A DNA stretch of 64,000 bases from Cavia porcellus (taxonomy: Eukaryota; Chordata; Mammalia; Rodentia; Caviidae), in assembly GCF_034190915.1 (NCBI RefSeq), contig NW_026947486.1, forward strand, positions 107,290,812 to 107,354,811. The letters are read 5' to 3'. Positions 11,993-22,439 of this stretch are shown here, piece after piece. The position numbers and the translations under genes are program-made. The notes beneath the pieces were generated by a model. That model saw nothing but the letters and a program-made list of their open reading frames with translations. It was not told where the DNA came from and searched no databases. Within the stretch, counting starts at the first letter, position 1, and each line of letters begins with the position of its first letter.

Positions 11993-12309
11993 CTTTTACG
12001 TGTCATAAAAATGAGATTAAGTGCAGTAAAGCTTTCTGGACAGAGAAGAGAGTAAGTGTAACAGCCTCGATACAGGAAAGAATGTGAAATGTTTTAACGA
12101 AATGTCAAAGAACACCAGTGATGCTGGAGCCAAATAAACTACAGGGAGGGCAATACATGTCACAGAATTATTGGCTGAGTGGAGGTAGGCCATTGTAAGC
12201 CATTCCAAAAAAGTTAGATTTGATTCTAAATCTAAATACAGGGTACCAAGGGGTGTTGAAAATAGTGACAATTTGTAGCTTATTACTTGCTTTGGTAAGA
12301 TGTGGATTT
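11993..12309. other. Nothing recognised
   Basis: About 300 bp between the purine array and an old L1. The minus-strand frame at 12017-12271 shows no recognisable domain. Confidence 0.4.
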
Positions 12310-12779
12310 ATATTTAGTTATTATTTTATACCCTTATTACAGTGTAATTGACATAACAAATGGTGCAGTTTCACACATACAATTTCATGCCTACTGGAAA
12401 ACGTATCTAGCCAAGATCTATTGCTGCAATTCATAGAGAGAACGTGTCCATTAAACCCAAGTGTCTTGATGCATCTGTGCCACAGCTCCCTAGCACCAGT
12501 GTCTGCACTGCCCTGCGTCCTCAGGCAAACACGGATATGCTATCATCTACGCTAGTTCATAGTTTCTAGAATTTTGTACAAATGAAATAGCTCTGTGATG
12601 TAGTTGATATTTTCTGACCTTTTTTACTCAGCATAAGTATGATGAAATTCATCAAAATTTTGTATTCATTTATAGTATTTATTTTTATGGATGATTTATT
12701 TTACCTGATGTAGTAGTACAAATTCTACAACACGGATATGCCACAATTCAATTGCCATGTACTTCTCGAGGGACTTTTT
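12310..12779 (-). mobile_element. Old L1M-type 3' end (antisense)
   Basis: Plus-strand landmarks 'AGTGTAATTGACATAAC', 'CATACAATTTCATGCC', 'TTTCTAGAATTTTGTACAAA', 'TTTTTACTCAGCATAAGTAT' and 'ACACGGATATGCCACAATTC' follow the antisense 3' region of mammal-wide L1M elements. It is highly diverged and non-coding. Confidence 0.7.
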
Positions 12780-12970
12780 GTTTTTAAAAAAGAATAGCTG
12801 CCTTCGGATATAATTAGCATATCACAAAGTTTGCATGTGGAAATGTAAAAGTGCTTTGGAGCACATTAACAAAGGTACGCATCCGCCGCTATTGTCTAAT
12901 TACCCACCATCTTTATTATCCAAAGGGCTGACTTAGTACACCATTAGGAGCAGCTCTCTATTACCTCTCC
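12780..12970. promoter_or_regulatory. Candidate conserved noncoding element
   Basis: This is unique, complex sequence between two L1 fragments. It is denser in plausible factor sites than its surroundings: ATTAGCATAT (POU/octamer-like), GTCTAATTACCC (homeodomain core) and GCTGACTTAG (MARE/AP-1-like half). It includes the only cluster of CG dinucleotides nearby (CGCATCCGCCGC at 12880). Function is inferred only from texture. Confidence 0.25.
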
Positions 12971-13099
12971 CTGCAGTCCCTGACAGTCATGAAATCTACT
13001 TTTGTTGACTGTTCTGAATACTTAATATACATTGGCTCATGAATTTTGTGGCCTTTTGTGCTTAGATTCCTTGACTTACAATGTTTTCAACGTTCATCA

Positions 13100-13172
13100 A
13101 ACTGTAGCAAATAAAAGTAATTCAGTATTTTGTTTACTGCTGCCTTGCTAAACTTGTACATTGGTTCTAATA

Positions 13173-13229
<57 letters not shown>

Positions 13230-14170
13230 ATTCTCTCTCTCTCATTGTTTCTCTCTCATTCTCTTTTTCTCTCTGTTGGTTTGTCTTCCTTAGGACTTTT
13301 TGTATACACAATTTGATCTATATATATCATTTATTTTTTCTTTCCAATCTGAATTTATTTCTTTTTCAAATTTCTGTGGCTAGAACCTTTCGTATATTAG
13401 AGTAGAAGTAGGAAAAACATATATTCTTATTTCCTGATCTTATCAAAACATCCCAAATCTTTACCATTGTATTTTATTTTGTAGATATCATTTATAAGAG
13501 AAAATTCCTTTCTAATCCCAGGTTTTGATTAATTATATCATGAACACCACAGCATTTTGATAATTGCCTTTTCAATGTATACTGGGATAGTCTTAAGTTT
13601 GGGAGCCTTTCCTTTATCATATAGAGTAGTACATTGATTAATTTTCATAGGTAGATGAATGTGCATTTTCTGGGTGAGCTCAATTGGGCCATGATTCTTA
13701 ATTATTGTCAAATGTTGCTGAGTGAGAATGAAAATAATTCGCTAAAGATATTTGCTTGTGTGTTATGGAGGTCCAAGTTAGATTTTCTTGTGATATTTGT
13801 TTTTTGGAGGTCTCATTACTATTCAGGATATGCTACTACATCCTATACATTTTGGAAAAATTAGCAAAAGATTGATGTTTGTTTTTCTTACATTTTTTAA
13901 AGAATTTGTCTGTGAATTCTTGTCTTGCACAGTTTGGAAGGAAAAGGTTTTTGATTACTACTGTAATGTAATTTCTTGTGATATAGCTAATATGCTTATT
14001 TTTTATTTTAGTGAAATCAGTATAGTTTAAATAGTGCAAGTCTTTTAAAGTCCTCTAGGAAGTTTTAAGTTTCAATTATTGTGCTTTTTAATACAAGAAT
14101 ATCTATTTTTTCTAAAATTTCTATTATTTTCTATCATTTATTTAGTGAATATACTAGTAAGATTTCAATA
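13100..14170 (-). mobile_element. L1 ORF2 fragment (antisense), heavily eroded
   Basis: Blocks such as 'TTTTGTTTACTGCTGCCTTG', 'AATTTCTGTGGCTAGAACCT', 'GGTTTTGATTAATTATATCA' and 'CAATGTATACTGGGATAG' parallel antisense L1 reverse transcriptase sequence. The frames at 13130-13405, 13655-13864 and 13797-14030 are by-products. A CT microsatellite interrupts it. Confidence 0.55.
13174..13276. repeat. (CT)n microsatellite
   Basis: A perfect CT run, then CT-rich imperfect repeats with TTT and ATT interruptions. It encodes a meaningless Ser/Leu run in one frame. Confidence 0.95.
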
Positions 14171-14340
14171 AGAAAAAATAATTATCTATCAACAAATTAT
14201 CAAATAATTATCTATCTATCAATCATGTATCTATCTATCTATATCTATCCATCCATCAATGTATTCTTTGCTTATCTATCATCACCAACATCTATCCAGG
14301 TATCATGTAACATTATCTCTCTATGTATCTATTAAATAAA
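14171..14340. repeat. Imperfect (TATC)n region
   Basis: TATC/CTAT/CATC tetranucleotides recur with interruptions (for example ATCTATCTATCTATATCTAT). An old tetranucleotide microsatellite. Confidence 0.8.
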
Positions 14341-14849
14341 TTTATTACAAGACACTGGATTGCTTGACTTTTAAGGGTTTAAGAAAATTTGAAATCCATA
14401 GGGCAGGGAAATTCAGGTTGACGTTCCCATGTAAGAATTGAAGATGCTCCTGATAAACAAAATTTGTTCTTTTAGGAGAGCATCAGGTCTGCTCTTATGA
14501 CTTTTCAACTGATTGATATGCTTTTAAATTACTGATAAAAAATTGATTCTTCTAAGGTGCATTTTAAGGTACATTAGTCAGGACAGGACCAGCTACTTGG
14601 CTAGCACTAACTTTTTCCCGCTATAGTAACAGTGCCTTCTGAGGCTCCTACTTGATGCCATGTGAAGTACAAGATTTTTCACTATGACTTGTGGGCACCT
14701 GAGCTGTTTAATCTCCAAAAACTGTTTTTTCTGATCTTTTTAACTCTTCTTTTGGAAATTTCTGGTAATTTCTTCACATTCACGTAATTATACATACTTG
14801 TTTAGATAAAGCGGTAAAGAGGACACTGCAAATGACTTTCTAGCAATAT
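14341..14849. other. Nothing recognised
   Basis: About 500 bp of unique sequence. No frame, RNA gene or known repeat is supported. Confidence 0.4.
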
Positions 14850-15055
14850 ATGTTTGGTGGTACTATGGACTGAAATCAAAGCCTTTGCACTGAGCTATCT
14901 CTCCAGCCATTTTACTTTTTTATTTTTTAGAGGCAGGTTCTCATTAATTATCTACATTGCCCAGGCTGAACTCAAATTTGTCATTCCACGGCCTCAGCCA
15001 CTCAGAATGCTAGGAGTACAGATGCCCAGGCCTACCTGTAATTGTTTTCTTTAAC
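14850..15055 (-). mobile_element. B1-dID composite SINE (antisense)
   Basis: On the minus strand a B1 (7SL-like) monomer with 'GTTCAGCCTGGGCAATGTAG' comes first, followed by an ID-like tRNA monomer with 'GGCTGGAGAGATAGCTCAGT'. This order (B1 left, dID right) is the B1-dID dimer described in several non-muroid rodent families. It has box-like elements but is a retrotransposed copy, not an RNA gene. The frame at 14854-15054 lies wholly inside it. Confidence 0.75.
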
Positions 15056-15062
15056 TCTTTCC

Positions 15063-15215
15063 TGTTTTTTTTTTTTTTTTTTTGAATTTTGAGATAGCAT
15101 CTCTCTATGAAGTTCAGGTGGCTTTGAATGCATTATGTATTCTGGACTGGCCTTGAACTTACCGTGACCCATCCTGTCTCAGCCACTTGAGTACTAGGAT
15201 CTTTCCTGTATTGTA
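15063..15215 (-). mobile_element. B1 SINE (antisense)
   Basis: A poly-T tract (15065-15083) marks the 3' tail. The minus strand then reads a B1 monomer with 'GGCTGAGACAGGATGGGTCA', 'AAGTTCAAGGCCAGTCC' and 'CTTCATAGAGAGATGCTATC'. It lies back to back with the B1-dID copy, probably an insertion into the same AT-rich target. Confidence 0.75.
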
Positions 15216-15791
15216 TTGTGCCCTGAGAATTCTAGTAATATTTCCCTCTTCAGCCTCCAAATTCTTTCTTTCCACTTTGGGGACATCACTCGGTTTCCCA
15301 TGGTTCTTCTGTGATGCAGTCTGAAATCACCTCCAGCCAGTAAAGTGGGACAATCAAAGTTTTCCTAACTAAGTTTCTTCACTTAGTTTTCTCCTCTCTC
15401 AGTGGATTACTTTCTTGCATTCCATAATTTCAAGCAAATGAATACCATTTTTTAATATGTATTGTTCTGTTTTCACCTGTATCTTCCAGAAAGATAACTC
15501 TATTCTATTTTCTTACATCTTAGGGAGCAGTTGTCTAAGAGATTACTTAGTTATTTACTGTTTATACATATATCAAAAAACCCTTCCTTTTATCACTCTC
15601 CCTGCATCCTATTCTCCCCAAATTTAACTGAACTCCAGGTCTTCAGGGTACATAATGTATAGTAGACATATTGAGTTATACCCGACTGATCTAAGTGACT
15701 GCTATTTATTAATTGATCCCATCTTTACCTTTGTTTTTTGCTAGTTCTTACAGTGGATAGTATCTACATAGCTACCCAGTTAGCATGTCAA
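15216..15791. other. Nothing recognised
   Basis: Unique AT-rich sequence preceding a tandem duplication. No coding or RNA feature is supported. Confidence 0.4.
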
Positions 15792-15963
15792 CAACGTTTC
15801 CTGACAGCATTCAGTCCAGAGTAAAAATCACCAGATACAAGCCCCCAAACTAGAGTACATCCTTCTTATTGTCTTTTCAACGTTTCCTGACAGCATTCAG
15901 TCCAGAGTAAAAATCACCAGATACGAGCCCCCAAACTAGAGTACATCATTCTTATTGTCTTTT
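15792..15963. repeat. 86-bp tandem duplication (two copies)
   Basis: Positions 15792-15877 and 15878-15963 are the same 86-bp unit, beginning CAACGTTTCCTGACAGC and ending TTATTGTCTTTT. I count two differences (GATACAAGC/GATACGAGC and ACATCCTTC/ACATCATTC). The near identity shows a recent event, or an assembly artefact. Confidence 0.95.
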
Positions 15964-16554
15964 TCCTTAAATGCTCCACATTTATCTGTGATGTGCAGAC
16001 TTTTCACTGTAATGAAGAATAAATCCAAAACCTTTAATGACAGTGTATTCCTGATGACTGCTAACTAGAACACTTTGAAAGAATAATATGAACACATTGT
16101 AGCACATAATCAATCTTTTTCATTTTGGTTTTGTTTTAATTTTGTGCATTATTTATTTATTTAAATCACAAAATAGTTATTTTGTAGAACATGGTTTTAA
16201 ATTATGTAAAACTCCGGGATGGCTAAATGAAACTGTTTAATACCTACATTGCTTGCTATCTTTTGTGTGAGGTAAACACTTGAAAGCTACTATTTTGAAA
16301 TTTTAAAGAATACAACAGCTTTGTGGTATTCAAAATGATGTAAAATATATTTGTTAAATTTATTCCTTCAGTTGAACTAAAATTTTGTATCCTTTGTCTA
16401 ATACTTCCTGAAGTCTAATTTTTCATTTAGTATAACACATGATTTCTAATCCAATGACATTTACTGCTTTACTGCCTCATTATGTGTGAGTCATATAATA
16501 ATTTAAACTTTTCTTTTTTTCGAGAAATACTACATAGAGATAATCAGGGTGTAA
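15964..16554. other. Nothing recognised
   Basis: AT-rich unique sequence without support for genes, RNA or a named repeat. Confidence 0.4.
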
Positions 16555-16790
16555 GTACAGTATAATTGAAAGAGAACTGAGTTTGCTATTAGAAGATCTA
16601 AACTTACAGCATTCTAGCTGGTCGATTTGATGGAAATTTATCTGTCTTTCTGAAGTTTAACTACCTTATCTGAACAGAGAAATTATTAGTTTACACAGTT
16701 ATTATGAGGCTTAAATGATGCCTATATAAGGAGCTTTTTGTAAAATATGACATGTCATATAAATGTGAATACTTATTATTAATGTAGTGT
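16555..16790 (+). mobile_element. MIR SINE remnant
   Basis: Ordered MIR blocks are visible: 'TAACTACCTTATCTGAACAG', 'AGTTATTATGAGGCTTAAAT', 'AAGGAGCTTTTTGTAAAATA' (from TGTAAAGCGCTTAGAACAGT) and a final 'AAATGTGAATACTTATTA'. Confidence 0.55.
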
Positions 16791-17718
16791 TTGGAAAGGA
16801 AGGAAAATGACTGGATGCATGGGGACCAGAAAGCATAGGGAGAGAAAATTGAGTTCGTTTCAGATTGAGTTTGGACTCCAAGATCTGTACCTATAACCTA
16901 GCATTTTTTACTCTAAAACATCTTCTTTTTAACTTTCTTCTTTTTTTCTCTATAGCAAAAATCAATCTAGCAAATTATTTTTGGTAGATTACATTATTTT
17001 TCAGAGATTAACTCCTGAAAATCTCCTAAACAATTTACAAATTTAAGGAATCCTGAGTATTTATGAGATTACAGTAAAATTACAAAAGTGTATTGAAAAA
17101 TATCTGTCAGACTTTTTAGATCGAAATGATTCTTGTAGTGTTACTCTTACGTATGTTTTCTTCCCTCTGATCCACTCCCTGTCCTTCCTTTGCTTCCTTC
17201 CTTTCTTTCTTCTCTTCTTTTCTTCCTTCCTTCTTTCCTTCCCTCTTCCTTCCATCTATCTTCCCTTCATTCAGTAGTGTGTGGATCTTTTTTGTCTAAC
17301 CAAAATTCAGTCGTAATTCATGGTGGTTTCACTTGGTCATAATTGGGTACTATAAAATTGTGTGCTCTCTGCCCTATAGTAAGGGTTTTAAAAAAGAAAA
17401 AAATAATAATCTTGGAGCCTGAGGATAGTGTTCTCTTCACTGATTACAAATTGCTATCTACTTGCAGGTCGGCTGCTTGTTCTGGTTACTTATTCTGTCT
17501 AACATGCCTGACTGCACAAATCACCAAATAGAGGGATAAAAAGATTTTTTGGAATCTTGAATTTGATATGTTGCAAGATCAGTTACTATATGGAATAGAA
17601 AATCCCAGAGCCTTAAGAATGAAAGTACATTTTGTGATTTTGCATTTTTTCCTTAGAATTATACAAGTGTCTTATTATTATTGCTGAAATGCAGTCTTTA
17701 CTGCAAAAAAAGAGATTG
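16791..17718. other. Unique sequence with a (TTCC)n tract
   Basis: A pyrimidine-rich TTCC/CTTT tract lies at about 17180-17262; its complement gives the Arg/Lys/Glu-rich frame at 17061-17255, which is an artefact. The rest is unrecognised. Confidence 0.5.
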
Positions 17719-17728
17719 CATGTGTGCC

Positions 17729-17776
<48 letters not shown>
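17719..17776. repeat. (TG)n microsatellite
   Basis: A near-perfect TG run (about 44 bp uninterrupted from 17731), with imperfect TG on its left. Such alternating purine/pyrimidine tracts can adopt Z-DNA. Confidence 0.97.
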
Positions 17777-18617
17777 TAAAGTGAATGGGGGCACCAAAAT
17801 TTTTATACAAAGCAGTATTTTATGCTACAACAAACACTATCCTGTATGTATTATAAACAATTAGGGACATTTCTCATGAACCTTGTAAATATTTCCCCCA
17901 GAAACTGATTATAAAACTGTATTTATTACACTTTCTCTATCAAATCAAAGTGAGTGTTTATTATAGCCTCATCTGTAAAGAGTTGCATTATGGAAATTGA
18001 CTTCAAGGTAAATGAAAGATGATACAAATGGTTAAGTAGTCTGTTTTTCCTTCATTCCTTCATTTTTCATACATTTTCTGAAATCTATGCAGTGCTATAC
18101 TCAGTTGTGCACATAGAAACATAAGTGAGTGGAACACAGGCTTGCCTTAGAGACACACAGAATGCTTGCTAAGGCAACGTGAAACAGAAGACATAAGGCA
18201 GAAAGACAGTGCTGGCTCTTAATCAGTGACAGTTCAACTTCTCCAAGCTTTGCAGGTGAGGAACCTTCTATCCAGCCCAGACTCAGATTCCTCAACTGCA
18301 TATCATTTCATGTTCCATGAGCATAGCTTAAAGGCATGCAAGCCAATTTAAACATGCAGATGCATTCTCAGGAAGATTTATGAACTTCCTAGCTTCACAT
18401 GTGACATCCTTGAAACAAATATTAATGATCAGAGGATTTTGTGTTCAGTGATGAGAACATAGGCATAGGTAGCAGAGAGAATTTTGAGGAATATTTCTAA
18501 CTAGTACAATATTTACTTACTCAGTGAATCTGGCAGAAAATATAGAATCTTCTGATGGAAAAATGTTACAAAAGCAGAGAAGTTCGACATAAGTTTTGCA
18601 GTCAAGGAAATGGAATC
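17777..18617. other. Unique sequence, nothing recognised
   Basis: No domain-bearing frame was found. A possible L2/MIR relic near 18050-18130 is too weak to name. Confidence 0.35.
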
Positions 18618-18632
18618 AAAATAGTTTAAATG

Positions 18633-19438
18633 GATTGTACTGTCAGAATTGGTCTGAAGATGGCATCTTGATAGGTAGGGTAGAGAACCTCTCTGAGAAA
18701 AGTAACTCAAATGCTAGAATTTAACACCATGGAGAAGACCAGACAAAAGGGAAGGGAATCTCACAACACAGGAAAAAAAAACTGAGGAAAAAAAAGAAAG
18801 AAAGGGAGGAAAAACATGGATGAAAGACTGGAACCAGACGCTCTCACTGGGGCAGATCCCATGCTATGCTGGTCATGCCTTGGAGTCAGAGGACTCATGG
18901 TTGTGCTGAAGTCGTGGCCACCAAAATTGGGAATTGGTGAGCCCAGGGCCCTTGGTGGGAGGATGGTGCACAATGGAGAGCGGAACCAACATGGAGAGCT
19001 GTATTAACCAGTGGTGAGTGCTAGGAATTGGATCCCGTGGAGGAGGTGACATCGGCTGGACGACATATTGGAGTTGGACAGGACGGGCCTGAACCCGGAA
19101 TGGCAGTGGCATCCATTGGCCACTCCTGGCTCAAAGAGGACTGGTGAGATCTACTTGGGCTGGGTCACACCCCTGGTTGGGACCCAAAAGCCAGGGACAA
19201 AACTGTCCCAAACCTGTGACATCCTCACAGTGCAGACTAACGTGCTAAAGGCACTTGCCAGTTGACTGGCTCAGAGGAGAGGGACCAGTCCATATCATCC
19301 CTGATGTAACTTACATATCAAGAGAAAACTGGAGAGGGCAGCAGCAATCTCCTAGCCAGCACACTTCAGAAAAACCATCAGCAATACAGAAAGGACCTGA
19401 AACCTCCACCATACAGCTGTCTGAAAGAAACCAGAAAC
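18633..19438 (+). promoter_or_regulatory. L1 5'UTR (internal promoter region)
   Basis: It begins with L1-start-like 'GAAGATGGCATCTTG' and becomes GC-richer and CG-containing (CATCGGCTGGACGACAT at 19050, GGACGGGCCTGAACCCGGAA at 19081). That is the composition of L1 5'UTRs, which carry an internal RNA polymerase II promoter. It sits directly upstream of ORF1. Frames on both strands here are not genes. Confidence 0.55.
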
Positions 19439-20534
19439 ATGACAAGAGAAAGAAACAAGAAAAAGCCTCCAGCCACTGACCCAGGGAAAATAAGTCCAGG
19501 AGAGGTAAATACCAAAGAGTTTAAGGCAGCAATCATGCAATACTGACCACAACATCAGTGGACATAAAGAAATACCTTCGTGTCCTCAGAGATGAACATA
19601 AAACTTAAATTCTAATTCAAGTGAAGCAAGATATAAACAGATTAATAAAAGAAATGCTAAACACCTCTCAAGAAGACAGAGATGGAAGAATGGAGGAACC
19701 CCAAAAAAGGAGAGAAACCTTTGATGAAGAGTATAAACAAAATCTAGAAGACATGAAACAGATCCAAAGAGATTACCAGGAAATTAAAAACTCCATTGAA
19801 AGCTGGCAAAATTCCTTGACAGAAACTAAAGTTAGACTTTCAAAACTTGAATATAGATTTGCAGTGTGTGATCAAGAAAGGAAAGATATCTTAAAAATAA
19901 CAATGAACCAGGAAGTAACAATACAAAGGCTGCAAGATGACAAGAGGATTTATAACTTAAGAATAAAAAATGTGAGTGAAGAAGCAGGAGTAAACACAAT
20001 GAATTACAAAGGCTATTCATAGAAACAATTAAGGAAAACTTCCCAAGCATAGGAAAAGGAAATGATATCCAGATAAATGAGGCATACAGAACTCCAGCCA
20101 GCTACGACTATACAGATCTGCAGCCAGACATATAATAATCAAGATCCCAGAAATTCATCACAAGAACAGTATATTAAAAGTGGTCAGAGAAAAGAAACAG
20201 ATAACCTATAAAGGAAAACCTATCAAAATCCAACAGATTTATGAACACAAACTATCAAATCAACAAGAGCTTGAAGTGAAGTATTCAAGCCCTGAAAGAA
20301 AATAACCTGTAACCCAGATTGATGTACTCTGCAAAAAAATCTCTCAAAATTAATCGAGAAAAAAGATGTTTCCATGACAAAGAGGAATTGTGGGAGTTCG
20401 TGGCCACCCGTTCAACCCTACAAAAAATACTGAAGAACATTCTAGAGAGAAAGAAAACAGTACTAGGATTCCAGCAACAGTGGCAGAGAGGCCTCAATGA
20501 ATGGGACAGACAGTGGAATGAAGGAGAAAAGTAG
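19439..20534 (+). pseudogene. L1 ORF1 (RNA-binding chaperone), disabled
   Basis: ORF1p binds L1 RNA as a trimer. An ATG at 19439 opens a Lys-rich N-terminus containing ATDPGKISPGE. The frame shifts before 19621, where a 133-codon stretch with KQDINRLIKEM and heptad-like Leu/Ile spacing gives the coiled coil. About 20030-20240 the other frames read ENFPSIGKGNDIQINEAYRT and TYKGKPIKIQ, the RRM-to-CTD region. The segment 20319-20534 reads INREKRCFHDKEELWEFVATR, matching the C-terminal domain. At least two frameshifts and internal stops make it non-functional, but all three domains are present in order. Confidence 0.75.
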
Positions 20535-20569
20535 ACAACCAAAAGCAGAAAAATAGCACAGCAGCGATG

Positions 20570-20870
20570 AGGCAGAGAAGGTTGGCTATAATCTCTAACA
20601 CAGATGGCCTTGATGCACTGACAAAAACAAACCTAGGCAGAGTGGATCAGGAGATGGGGTCCACTGAGATGCTCTGAATAGGAAATATAAGCAATCTGAA
20701 AGAGGGTTAATGAACCAAAAGTCAAAGATGAGGAAACGATGCTCTATGTGATAGGGAACCAGAGAGAAATAGGGACAACTCATGCAGCAGCTGCAAATAG
20801 GTTGGAAAGTCATGACACTTCTGTGCAGTGGAGAACTACTCACCTATAAGGGAAGAAAACCTTGAGGCTT
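20570..20870 (+). pseudogene. Start of L1 ORF2 (endonuclease N-terminus), truncated
   Basis: ORF2p is the L1 endonuclease/reverse transcriptase. Sequence near 20588 (TAATCTCTAACACAGATGGC) matches the opening 'ISLNLNGLNAP' motif. Around 20720-20790, 'GTCAAAGATGAGGAAACGAT' and 'AGGGAACCAGAGAGAAATAG' match the following 'KVKGWKK...NGNQK' block of the endonuclease. About 90 codons' worth is traceable, with stops and indels. The rest of ORF2 is missing and replaced by unrelated sequence after about 20870-20930. Confidence 0.5.
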
Positions 20871-20929
20871 TAGTGGATAAAGGAATATAGCTCAAGATCA
20901 AGCTCAGGGGTAAAAAGGTTCAGCACCAC

Positions 20930-20958
20930 TTAGGGTTAGGGTTAGGGTTAGGGTTAGG
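20930..20958. repeat. Interstitial telomeric repeat (TTAGGG)4.8
   Basis: A perfect, uninterrupted run of 4.8 TTAGGG units lies exactly where L1 ORF2 sequence gives way to AT-rich units. Short interstitial arrays of this kind are usually attributed to telomerase-associated repair of double-strand breaks. Here the array could mark the junction that made the chimera. Confidence 0.97.
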
Positions 20959-20984
20959 CATTGTTAATAGTGTATCAGGATTTA

Positions 20985-22091
20985 AAAGCCACATTAGTCT
21001 TATTGCTTTGTTTAGTTTGATTTTATTTTGTTCCAGTCTGTCTACTCATACTAGATTTGAGCGCACAGACAGCTATTCCAAAAATAACAGGATATACTAT
21101 GGTAACTATCCTTAATTTCCTATTAACTTAAACTGAAGCCCTGTATTACTGACACTGTCTTTCTGTGACTAATCTTATTTGAAGCTGGTTTGTTAGATCA
21201 CTCTTTTGTCTTGACTGATTTTATTCAAATTTGGTATACTTGATAGTATCAAGTCTAAGAGTAGAGGCAACTACTCTAAAGATTATAAGATGCAATATGA
21301 TACCAATTTTGGTTTTATTATTAACAGCTTTTGAAATCCTAAAATGTCTGCAATGCTGTGTTTTTATTAATAATGCTATGTAGTGTTATGTTCAATTATA
21401 TTGTACCTGATGATATCGACAATTCTATTGAAAATAAGAGACATAGTAGTAACTAATGTAGATCACCTCGTATTGTGGTTTTATATGTCTTTTCATTTTA
21501 TGTTTCTCTATGCATTTGTTTTGTTGTCTTGCTTTTTCCCTATAATACAGAAAAGATAGAGATACATGTGGAGATTCATGCATGTGTAAAAGTTCTAAAC
21601 TGTTTACAAGACTAAATTATATAATGCATGATGTGATGAACAGATAATGTGTAGAAGAGACACTAAGATACCCAGTGCTAATTCTGTAACATTATGATAT
21701 AAAATCTCGCAGTACCATCATTCTCTTTTCAGAATTCAGTGATATTAGTCTATTTTCTTTGGTTTAATTTCAACATTTGTAAAGATATGGACATCTATTT
21801 TGAAGAAAATGAGGGACATTAGGGCAGCCATTGTTGACTCCCATATTGTCTGGTCTTAAAGACCTAAAAAGCCTTCATCACCCTGCTCTGATTACTTTAG
21901 TATTATAATGTTCAGTATGTATTCACTGTGTGTGAAGATGTGGACAATTATTTGGAAGAAAACAAGAGACAATATGATAGTGAAGATTTCCGGTCTTGCT
22001 TTGAAATCTATGTTTCTTAAATTGTTTTCTTATAATCTGTTTTATTCTGTTTAATTTTGCCATCTTCAAAATAAAGAAATTAACAAAACAA
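20985..22091 (+). mobile_element. Diverged AT-rich units and 3' tail of the chimeric element
   Basis: A recurring core can be followed at about 21091 (ATACTATGGTAACTATCC), 21441 (GACATAGTAGTAACTAATG), 21812 (GACATTAGGGCAGCCATTG) and 21969 (GACAATATGATAGTGAAG), each followed by TGAAATC/TTAAAG and T-rich 'TTGTTTT..TTTTATT' runs. The series ends with 'CTTCAAAATAAAGAAATTAA' and an A-rich tail. Spacing is about 150-200 bp. The same unit is dispersed elsewhere in the window (see 41540-42010 and 58490-58635). Confidence 0.6.
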
Positions 22092-22106
22092 AAAATAGTT
22101 TAAATG

Positions 22107-22335
22107 AGGGCCAGATAATAAATGCCACAATTGCAACCATCTCATTAAATGTTCCCAGCAAACTTCCCATTGAGGTGTTACTCTTCTTCTTATTTTACAA
22201 ATAGGGTTACTGAGGTTCTGAAAAGGTAAATAATTTATGGGAAGTCATCTAGCTAATCAGTGTCAGCTTGGATTTTGCACAAAATCTTTGAGTTGATAGT
22301 CTGTACTCTTAATCCTGTGCTATTCTGTCTCTCCA
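22107..22335 (-). mobile_element. MIR SINE remnant (antisense)
   Basis: 'TTATTTTACAAATAGGGTTA', 'CTGAGGTTCTGAAAAGG', 'GTCATCTAGCTAATCAGTG' and 'CTTGGATTTTGCACAAAATC' follow antisense MIR (TTTTACAGATGAGGAAACTGAGG...CACACAGCTAGTAAGTG). It predates the chimeric L1 beside it. Confidence 0.7.
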
Positions 22336-22439
22336 GGTATATCTAAGCCTGTTTCCTGACTCTTCTTCCAGCAAGCTCTCCCTCCTTTTATTATATTGTA
22401 ATGACAAGCACACTTAAAACATATTAAACAGAGAACTAT
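22336..22439. other. Short unassigned spacer
   Basis: About 100 bp between a MIR and an AT-rich unit. Nothing recognised. Confidence 0.4.

Larger units (their letters stand above)
18618..22106 (+). mobile_element. Chimeric L1 insertion with 15-bp target-site duplications
   Basis: The 15-mer AAAATAGTTTAAATG occurs at 18618-18632 and again at 22092-22106, right after an AATAAA plus A-rich tail. The cut site (TC|AAAA) resembles the L1 endonuclease target, so the about 3.46 kb between them was probably inserted in one event. Contents in order: L1 5'UTR (with 'AAGATGGCATCTTGATAGG' near the start), a broken ORF1, the start of ORF2, a TTAGGG array, then diverged AT-rich units and an A-rich tail. 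Most of ORF2 (reverse transcriptase) is absent, so it had to be mobilised in trans. It is comparable in principle to half-L1 (HAL1) elements. A young L1 broken later by another insertion is the main alternative. Confidence 0.6.

Noticed and set aside
11731..12087. 118-codon open frame of nearly pure glutamate
   Set aside because: Translation of the purine microsatellite; the opposite strand gives an equally long Leu/Phe frame.
13130..13405. 91-codon frame with a Ser/Leu run
   Set aside because: Read-through of the CT microsatellite in antisense L1 sequence.
19621..20022. 133-codon frame as a host coiled-coil gene
   Set aside because: Composition and downstream domain order identify L1 ORF1, with frameshifts on both sides.
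20930..20958. Chromosome end or subtelomere
   Set aside because: The array is only 29 bp and is embedded in a retroelement with ordinary sequence on both sides.
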